Both the position numbers and the translations under genes were made by a program. DNA of 64,000 bases from Methylococcales bacterium (GTDB lineage Bacteria; Pseudomonadota; Gammaproteobacteria; Methylococcales; Methylomonadaceae), in contig JAQURG010000001.1 of NCBI GenBank assembly GCA_028715725.1, positions 62,001 through 126,000 of the forward strand. Direction: 5' to 3'. Position 1 is the first letter of the stretch; the number at the start of each line of letters is the position of its first letter. Shown piece after piece: positions 58,108 through 64,000 of the stretch. The notes beneath the pieces were generated by a model. It did no database searches and was not told the origin of the DNA. It was given only the letters and a program-made list of their open reading frames with translations.

Positions 58108-58290
58108 TTAATCTTCCTCAACAGCCCTTATGATTTGGCGGCCTTTAAAATAGCCGTCCGGCGTGACGTGATGACGCAAATGCGATTCACCTGTTATTGG
58201 ATCTTGAGACAATGCTCTACTTGTTAAAGCATCATGTGAACGACGCTGACCACGTCTTGAACGTGATACTTTACTTTTTTGTACGGCCAT
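58108..58290 (-). CDS. rpmF: Ribosomal protein bL32
   Basis: 60-aa large-subunit ribosomal protein: [20 protein letters not shown] at the N-terminus and [15 protein letters not shown]. No four-Cys zinc motif, so it is the zinc-independent form. Its ATG shares a base with the yceD stop (TAATG), the conserved yceD-rpmF pair. Confidence 0.98.
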   Translation of the reverse strand: MAVQKSKVSRSRRGQRRSHDALTSRALSQDPITGESHLRHHVTPDGYFKGRQIIRAVEED

Positions 58291-58817
58291 TATAAATCTC
58301 CAGTTTTTTTAAGATTGGCTAAAATAGAAAAAGGGTTTTGAGGCGCAGATTGCTCGGAATTGACTACAGAATCTGCATCACTATTGCCCAAATTTGGAAT
58401 GAGACAAGCATGCTGATGCTTTGGAAAAGCCGGCAAAACAAGCAATAACTCATCTTCAATAATGTTTTTAAGAAGAACTTTTTCCTCCTCGATCAGCAAG
58501 GGCTCATAATCTTCGGGCAGTCTATTTGCCTGATCTATGGAAGTGACAATGCCTAGCTTAACCTCACTATTAACAGGCCATTCCACAGCCTGCAAACAAT
58601 TTTGGCACTTAAGCTCCAGATCCGCCTCTATCCGCCCTTCAATTTTTGCCAGTCGCCCTTCCCGCCCGAAAAATAAATCAAAGGCAACACTACCCTTATC
58701 ATCGGCCAGCATTTCCGCCAAACGATCCAGGTTACTTAAAGAGATTCGCCCCTTCAATTCACCGCGCTTATCTGCAAGGTGTAAGGGGTCTATATATTCG
58801 GGCAATCGATCTAACAT
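58290..58817 (-). CDS. yceD: DUF177 protein YceD (23S rRNA accumulation)
   Basis: 175 aa, DUF177 family, linked in other bacteria and plants to 23S rRNA accumulation and partnered with rpmF. It keeps the ECQNCL-like Cys pair ([13 protein letters not shown] near residue 73) and the [14 protein letters not shown] segment. The ATG at 58817 has no visible Shine-Dalgarno, and the predicted transcription start lies only a few bases upstream, so the mRNA may be nearly leaderless. Confidence 0.9.
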   Translation of the reverse strand: MLDRLPEYIDPLHLADKRGELKGRISLSNLDRLAEMLADDKGSVAFDLFFGREGRLAKIEGRIEADLELKCQNCLQAVEWPVNSEVKLGIVTSIDQANRLPEDYEPLLIEEEKVLLKNIIEDELLLVLPAFPKHQHACLIPNLGNSDADSVVNSEQSAPQNPFSILANLKKTGDL

Positions 58818-58826
58818 AACTTTGCA

Positions 58827-58855
58827 ATGATATCTGGAAACCTCAAATGCGTCAA
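58827..58855 (-). promoter_or_regulatory. Sigma-70 promoter for yceD-rpmF
   Basis: Minus-strand TTGACG (58850-58855), 17-nt spacer, TATCAT (58827-58832). Spacing is ideal. The predicted start is about 58820, only about 3 nt before the yceD ATG. Confidence 0.55.
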
Positions 58856-58897
58856 ACTCTAATTGATTGCAGATAATTGATAAGAGGCTAATAATGC

Positions 58898-59752
58898 CTA
58901 ATCATCATCCTTAACAGGCTCCTTCGAAACAGGCAACAAAGGAATATTATAACGCGCTATAATTTCCTGAATCCTATCCGCCTTAGCCGCAATCAGCTTG
59001 TCGAGCTTTGCTTTTCTGGCCTTGTCGCCATTACGGACTCCCATTGCCATGGCAAAATCAAATTTCATCCCCGGCGTTGATTTCATCGGAATCATTATGT
59101 AGCTATTCTTTGGGCTTTGTGCAGTGACATAAGCCGCCATTGGGCCCCATAAAATCACCATATCGATTTTTTTGGCTTTAAAATCCTTGTCTATCTGCAT
59201 AGCCACATTATTTTCGCTATCGCCGGACATCGATTGATAAGAAATACCTTGATCGAGCAAGCCATTTTTCTGCAGCCAGATTGTTCCCGGACCACGATCA
59301 AACATAGCAATTTTTAATGATTCGTGTCTTTGCAAAGGCAGTTTGGTTAATTGATCGGCATCCTTTATATCATCCCAGCCACGCCCTTTCGCAATCAAAA
59401 GCACATAAGTCGATTTATAGTAGGGCGCAGTGGTTAAGGTCAAATCATATCCGGCCGGAACCCCCATAACGATATCGCATTTGAACTCTTCACCGCTGGC
59501 GTCCCAATCATTTACCGGTGCGGTTAAGGTATTTCGAATAAAGCCAATACGTTGAGCAAACCAGGTATATTCAACTTTTTGCCCCAACTCCTTGGCAAAT
59601 AACTCAGCAATTTTATTTTCAAAACCATCCTTATTTTTTGTTGAATAGGGCGGATTCAATGGGTCAGCACACACTTTAAATTTTTCTTCTGCAACAGCAG
59701 GTAACGTCATAGCCATCAGGCATAGACCGGCCAGTATTTTTGTAACGCTCAT
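58898..59752 (-). CDS. MxaJ/XoxJ-like periplasmic protein (quinoprotein dehydrogenase-associated)
   Basis: 284 aa, signal peptide (ILAGLCLMAMTLPAVAEE), then a type 2 periplasmic binding fold opening KVCADPLNPPYSTKNKDGFE. The segment YTWFAQRIGFIRNTL and GPGTIWLQKNGLLDQ match the family annotated as quinoprotein-dehydrogenase-associated substrate-binding protein, which includes MxaJ and XoxJ, needed to activate methanol dehydrogenase. It normally lies in an mxaF/xoxF operon. Here no dehydrogenase or cytochrome gene is next to it; the only PQQ dehydrogenase in the window is a distant pseudogene. It probably serves an enzyme encoded elsewhere. No transporter genes adjoin it. Confidence 0.8.
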   Translation of the reverse strand: MSVTKILAGLCLMAMTLPAVAEEKFKVCADPLNPPYSTKNKDGFENKIAELFAKELGQKVEYTWFAQRIGFIRNTLTAPVNDWDASGEEFKCDIVMGVPAGYDLTLTTAPYYKSTYVLLIAKGRGWDDIKDADQLTKLPLQRHESLKIAMFDRGPGTIWLQKNGLLDQGISYQSMSGDSENNVAMQIDKDFKAKKIDMVILWGPMAAYVTAQSPKNSYIMIPMKSTPGMKFDFAMAMGVRNGDKARKAKLDKLIAAKADRIQEIIARYNIPLLPVSKEPVKDDD

Positions 59753-60008
59753 TTTGTTTCCTTAAGTTTTGAATCGTAAAGACGCACTTCATCGCATCTG
59801 TATTAATGGATCAATTTCTACAATAAAGCTATTTTCGATAAGAGTCTATTGCAAAGCAGCCATCGGTCGCAGATAGTCATCCGGTTATTAATTCTAATTG
59901 CTGAAATATTGCTTTTGCTTTTAACCCGGTCTTTGGTAAAAAGTTCATTATTTTGATAATGAAGCGTGTATTATAAACATCGATTCTTTCCTGATTTATG
60001 ACAAAAAA

Positions 60009-63000
60009 ATGACGCAAGAAACAATCACCTCATTACGAAAAGCCATTAATCAGGCTTATTTAGCTGATGAAAACCAGGTTATATCCAGGCTATTAAAATA
60101 TCAGGATAATTATAATCCGGCGATAGTGGATGAGTGCGCCAGATCACTGGTTAATGCAATAAGAGCAAAAAAAAATCGGCAAACCGCAATTGAAGCGTTT
60201 CTGCGCGAATATCAACTTGGCTCAGAGGAAGGCATCGTTTTAATGACCATAGCTGAAGCTCTATTGCGCATTCCTGACAGCCATACTCAAGATCTGTTTT
60301 TACAGGAAAAACTGACCCATGCTGACTGGCACAGCCATTTACAGCACAGCGATTCTTTTCTGGTTAATTTATCAACCAGGACTCTATTATATTCCGGCCA
60401 ATTTGAAGATCATGTTGCATCGTCAAAACGAGTCCTTGAAAACCTGTTATCGCGCCTGGGTGCGCCTTTAATACGCACTGCATTAAAACGCGCCATGCAA
60501 TATCTGGCGCAACAATTCGTTTTCGCTGAATCGATACCACAAGCCATTCAGCTTTGCGAACAAAACCCGGCTTACCGTTATTCTTTCGATATGCTGGGCG
60601 AAGCCGCTATAACGGCTGCCGATGCAGAACGCTATTATCAGTCTTATATTGAAGCCATTGCAACACTCGCCAAGCACGCCCCTTCTGCTAATCTCTATGA
60701 TAACCCCGGCATTTCGATTAAATTATCAGCGCTCTATCCTCGCTATGAGCCTTTACAACAAGCCCGAGCCGTTAAGGAATTAACCAATAAATTGCTGGCG
60801 CTGGCAAAAATGGCCCGCTCGGCTCACATTTCCATTACTGTTGATGCAGAAGAAACTGAGCGACTGGAAATGTCTCTGGACATTTTTGCCGCCGTTTTCA
60901 TTCATCCCGACTTGACAGATTGGCATGGATTAGGTCTGGCGGTACAGTCTTACCAAAAAAGGGCGCTGTCCGTTATTCACTGGCTCGCTGAATTAGCCGG
61001 CATGCGGCATGGCAAAATTGCCTTACGCCTCGTTAAAGGCGCCTACTGGGACAGCGAAATAAAACGCGCACAGGAGAATGGGCTGAGCGATTATCCGGTA
61101 TTTACACATAAATCAGCGACCGATTTATCCTATCTGTCTTGCGCCCAATATATCCTGTCCCGCCCCGAGGTTTTTTATCCGCAATTCGCCACCCATAATG
61201 CACATACCGCTTCCGGAATCTATCACTATGGAAAGCAGCATCCCGGTTATGAGTTCCAGCGTCTGCATGGCATGGGCGAATCGCTTTATACCGAAATTAT
61301 TGAAAATCAAAATTGGCATAAGCCCTGCCGAATTTATGCGCCAGTCGGATATTTTCATGAACTTTTACCCTATCTGGTCAGACGACTGCTGGAAAACGGA
61401 GCAAATACTTCGTTTATCAATCAGATTAACAACCCTGACATCAGCATTGAAAAATTGATCAGCGATCCGGTAACGTCGGTAAAATCCTTACCCCTGCAAT
61501 CTCAAATCGTTTTGCCCCGCGATTTATATGGCAAAAACCGGCTTAATTCTCAGGGAACTAATCTGGCTGATCCTCGAGAATTAACACGCCTGCAACAAGG
61601 CCTTGATGACTTGGCAGACAAATATTGGCAGGCTGCACCTTTAATAAATGGGCGCCCCTTTGCCGGCCCGCAACAAAACATCATTAACCCATACGATAGC
61701 CGTCTAACCGTCGGCTCTGTGATTTATGCAGACCAGAAGGCTATTGATCAGGCCTTGGAAGCCGCTTCCCAGGCATTTACTGATTGGCGACTTTGTCCGA
61801 CAACACTCCGCGCCGAATATTTGCTAACAGCCTCGAACCTTCTTGAAAAAAATCGCCTGGAACTCGTTTCATTGTGTGCGCGGGAAGGAGGCCGAACAAT
61901 AAAAGATGCATTGACTGAGGTCAGGGAGGCGGTGGATTATTGCCGTTATTATGCACAGTCTGCTCTGGAACTATTCAGTGATCCGGTAAAACTGCCAAGC
62001 CCTGCCGGCGAAGAAAACCTGCTCTATTATTACGGCCGCGGTGTCTATGTTTGTATCAGCCCATGGAATTTTCCCATTGCCATTTTTATCGGCCAGATAA
62101 TAGCAGCGCTTGCCGCAGGCAATACTGTTATTGCCAAGCCGGCCAGCCAGACTTCATTGACTGCCATGTTCTGTATACAGTTGCTACATCAGGCAGGCAT
62201 ACCTGAAACCGTATTACAATTTTTACCGGCAAGCGGCAGCATGACCGGACAATACTTATTGCCTGATCGCCGAGTCGCCGGCATAGCCCTTACGGGCTCT
62301 ACGAAAACCGCACAATTTATAAATCGTCAGCTGGCCCATCATCATCAGGCTATTGTGCCGTTCATTGCTGAAACCGGCGGCCAAAACATCATGATTGCCG
62401 ATAGCTCCGCTTTAGTGCAGCAACTGGTTCAGGACGCTGCTACCTCGGCTTTCAACAGCGCCGGACAACGCTGCTCCGCTTTGCGGGTACTCTTTGTGCA
62501 ACGGGAAATCGCCGATAGAACCATAGAAATGCTAATAGGCGCGATGCAGGAACTTTCCATCGGCAATCCGGGCATTTATAAAACCGATATTGGCCCAGTC
62601 ATAGACCAGGCAGCTCTTGGGCCATTAGTGAATCATCTTGAAGCAATGCGCCAACACGCAAAGGTGCTTTATCAACTGCCGTTAGACAATAGCGTTCGAT
62701 ATGGCAGTTTCTTCCCGCCCAGCCTGATTGAAATAGAATCCTTTTCACAACTTACCCAGGAAATTTTCGGACCCATATTGCATGTGATTCGGTATCGTGC
62801 ATCTGAGCTTGATCAAATTATTGCAGCCGTCAATGCTAGCGGTTATGGTTTAACGCTAGGCATACACACCCGCATGGATGCAACCATAAAAACTGTCTCT
62901 CAAAATGTAAAAGTGGGTAATATTTATGTTAACCGTAATATGATTGGCGCTGTAGTTGGCGTTCAGCCCTTTGGCGGCATGGGGCTTTCGGGCAGCGGCC

Positions 63001-63113
63001 CAAAGGCCGGCGGCCCTGATTATCTGCGCCGTTTCGCTGTCGAGCAAACTCTGACAACCAATACCGCGGCCATTGGCGGCAATGCTTCTTTACTGGCAAG
63101 CGCATTGCACTAA
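60009..63113 (+). CDS. putA: Bifunctional proline dehydrogenase / glutamate-semialdehyde dehydrogenase PutA
   Basis: Oxidises proline to glutamate: FAD-dependent PRODH half then NAD+-dependent aldehyde dehydrogenase half in one 1034-aa protein. PRODH signature SIKLSALYPRYE near residue 240 and LRLVKGAYWDSEIKRAQE near residue 345. ALDH half: SPWNFPIAIFIGQI near residue 685, Glu in FIAETGGQN near residue 790 and catalytic Cys in SAGQRCSALRVLFVQ near residue 820. No N-terminal ribbon-helix-helix DNA-binding domain and no C-terminal extension, so it is the minimal non-autoregulating type. No putP is adjacent. Confidence 0.96.
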   Translation: MTQETITSLRKAINQAYLADENQVISRLLKYQDNYNPAIVDECARSLVNAIRAKKNRQTAIEAFLREYQLGSEEGIVLMTIAEALLRIPDSHTQDLFLQEKLTHADWHSHLQHSDSFLVNLSTRTLLYSGQFEDHVASSKRVLENLLSRLGAPLIRTALKRAMQYLAQQFVFAESIPQAIQLCEQNPAYRYSFDMLGEAAITAADAERYYQSYIEAIATLAKHAPSANLYDNPGISIKLSALYPRYEPLQQARAVKELTNKLLALAKMARSAHISITVDAEETERLEMSLDIFAAVFIHPDLTDWHGLGLAVQSYQKRALSVIHWLAELAGMRHGKIALRLVKGAYWDSEIKRAQENGLSDYPVFTHKSATDLSYLSCAQYILSRPEVFYPQFATHNAHTASGIYHYGKQHPGYEFQRLHGMGESLYTEIIENQNWHKPCRIYAPVGYFHELLPYLVRRLLENGANTSFINQINNPDISIEKLISDPVTSVKSLPLQSQIVLPRDLYGKNRLNSQGTNLADPRELTRLQQGLDDLADKYWQAAPLINGRPFAGPQQNIINPYDSRLTVGSVIYADQKAIDQALEAASQAFTDWRLCPTTLRAEYLLTASNLLEKNRLELVSLCAREGGRTIKDALTEVREAVDYCRYYAQSALELFSDPVKLPSPAGEENLLYYYGRGVYVCISPWNFPIAIFIGQIIAALAAGNTVIAKPASQTSLTAMFCIQLLHQAGIPETVLQFLPASGSMTGQYLLPDRRVAGIALTGSTKTAQFINRQLAHHHQAIVPFIAETGGQNIMIADSSALVQQLVQDAATSAFNSAGQRCSALRVLFVQREIADRTIEMLIGAMQELSIGNPGIYKTDIGPVIDQAALGPLVNHLEAMRQHAKVLYQLPLDNSVRYGSFFPPSLIEIESFSQLTQEIFGPILHVIRYRASELDQIIAAVNASGYGLTLGIHTRMDATIKTVSQNVKVGNIYVNRNMIGAVVGVQPFGGMGLSGSGPKAGGPDYLRRFAVEQTLTTNTAAIGGNASLLASALH

Positions 63114-63163
63114 CGCTGATTCTGTATCTTGGCTTACTAACTACAATAACTTGTACTCTGCTT

Positions 63164-64000
63164 ATGCAAAACGATCTGTTATGTCTATATCCTAAATTTC
63201 GCGAAAATATCTCTGTTGAAGGCTTATATCTTGCCCATCAACTGCATAAATTGGGGACGACAGAGGAGGCTTTTGTCTATGCCAATTTTCTGTCCAGTCT
63301 TGATGGACGAATCGCCCTGGAAGATGTTGATCAAGGCTCATCTTATATTCCCAAACAGTTAAAAACGACCTCTGATTTCAGGCTGTTCATGGAATTACAT
63401 GCTCAAGCAGATTGCCTTATTACTCATGGTGGATATATGCGAACACTCAGCGAAGGAGGTTTGGGCAATATATTGCAGGTTAAAGATAAGGATCTTGCTG
63501 AATGGCGCCGGAATAACGGCTTAAAACCTCAACCGGCAGTCGTTATTGCCAGCGCAAGCCTGAATTTCCCATTTCATGAGAGCCTGCACGAACATCAGCA
63601 AACAGTTTATATTGCTACAGGAAAAAAAGCCGATCCGGATCGGATTCGCTACTGGCAAAATCAGGGACACCCTGTAATTATTACCGGTGAAGATAAGATG
63701 GTTCACGGCGCACCCTTAATTAGCGGGCTCACCAAACTGGGCTATAAAAACATTTATCTTATTGCAGGCCCGAAAATGCTGCATACAGTGATAAGGGAAA
63801 AGCAGTTATCGAGATTGTATCTGACGACTACCCATCAATTAATTGGCGGTCAAGATTTTCGCACTTTACTCACTGGATCTGAATTAGGATCGGAAGGAAG
63901 ATTGATGCTGGAAGAGTTGTATTATGAGCCGGACTCACCCATCGGCTCTGGCCAGTTTTTTATGCAATTCAGTCTGAATCCCTCGTTAATATCTGCAGAG
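63164..64000 (+). CDS. RibD C-terminal-type reductase, partial (runs off window)
   Basis: Open frame of 279 codons to the window edge, absent from the ORF track because it has no stop. VYANFLSSLDGRIALED near residue 40 is the dihydrofolate-reductase-like RibD_C start motif; later AGPKMLHTVIREKQLSRLYL and TTTHQLIGGQDF fit the same fold, which uses NADPH to reduce pyrimidine or pterin-like substrates. There is no deaminase domain N-terminal to it. 50 bp after putA. Whether it is a riboflavin enzyme or another reductase cannot be decided from this part. Confidence 0.75.
   Translation, partial: MQNDLLCLYPKFRENISVEGLYLAHQLHKLGTTEEAFVYANFLSSLDGRIALEDVDQGSSYIPKQLKTTSDFRLFMELHAQADCLITHGGYMRTLSEGGLGNILQVKDKDLAEWRRNNGLKPQPAVVIASASLNFPFHESLHEHQQTVYIATGKKADPDRIRYWQNQGHPVIITGEDKMVHGAPLISGLTKLGYKNIYLIAGPKMLHTVIREKQLSRLYLTTTHQLIGGQDFRTLLTGSELGSEGRLMLEELYYEPDSPIGSGQFFMQFSLNPSLISAE

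Noticed and set aside
1-64000. CRISPR arrays, tRNA or rRNA genes, prophage
   Set aside because: No regularly spaced repeats, cloverleaf-type sequences, ribosomal RNA signatures or phage structural genes were seen on either strand.

Overview
The window reads as chromosomal DNA of a gammaproteobacterium, most likely a type I (Methylococcales) methanotroph. Three things point there. Several operons keep gammaproteobacterial gene order (plsX-fabH-fabD-fabG-acpP-fabF-pabC-mltG-tmk-holB-pilZ-tatD; pilB-pilC-pilD-coaE-zapD-yacG; trpF-trpB-trpA-accD-folC-dedD-purF). A PQQ methanol/ethanol-type dehydrogenase is present as a pseudogene. An MxaJ/XoxJ-type periplasmic protein, which normally partners a quinoprotein dehydrogenase, is intact. 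The methanotroph assignment is inference; the gammaproteobacterial one is firm.

Layout. 1-3986 (minus) is a decaying respiratory cluster: a short ORF, a lipoprotein-type PQQ dehydrogenase with three in-frame stops and a C-terminal frameshift, a cytochrome oxidase subunit II without its membrane anchor, and a subunit I with an in-frame amber codon. 4384-6551 is zwf-pgl. 6805-7560 encodes a DUF5765-type membrane protein. 7613-16088 is an accessory stretch. It holds decayed DNA, a minus-strand surface-glycan/glycolipid cassette (GT2, broken methyltransferase, methyltransferase, UPF0104-like flippase-family protein, large GT-C-like membrane protein), an IS3-family relic, an orphan terminator that may end a small RNA, a catalytically dead EAL-like protein and a frameshifted lipoprotein gene. 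16089-22651 (minus) is a Cus-type copper/silver RND efflux operon led by a small exported His/Cys-containing protein.

From 22697 on the window is mostly housekeeping. It holds purine, folate, fatty-acid and tryptophan genes (purF, dedD, folC, accD, trpA, trpB, trpF), valS, the type IV pilus biogenesis core, coaE-zapD-yacG, nagZ with two purine-salvage enzymes, pcm-surE, an Smr-domain gene, rhlE, a hotdog thioesterase with parC, the long minus-strand tatD-to-plsX lipid/cell-envelope cluster, and yceD-rpmF. The right end has the XoxJ-like gene, putA and a RibD-type reductase that runs off the window.

The genes work together as central metabolism (oxidative pentose phosphate entry, Trp, malonyl-CoA and fatty-acid initiation/elongation), envelope and pilus assembly, and copper homeostasis, which matters in a methanotroph that uses copper methane monooxygenase. 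I did not find a clearly new multi-gene system. The most interesting leads are the recently inactivated PQQ-dehydrogenase/oxidase cluster beside palindromic repeats, the orphan XoxJ, the dead EAL protein beside a candidate sRNA, the glycan cassette with a broken methyltransferase, and the duplicated metal-binding module in CusB. No tRNA, rRNA or CRISPR array was seen.
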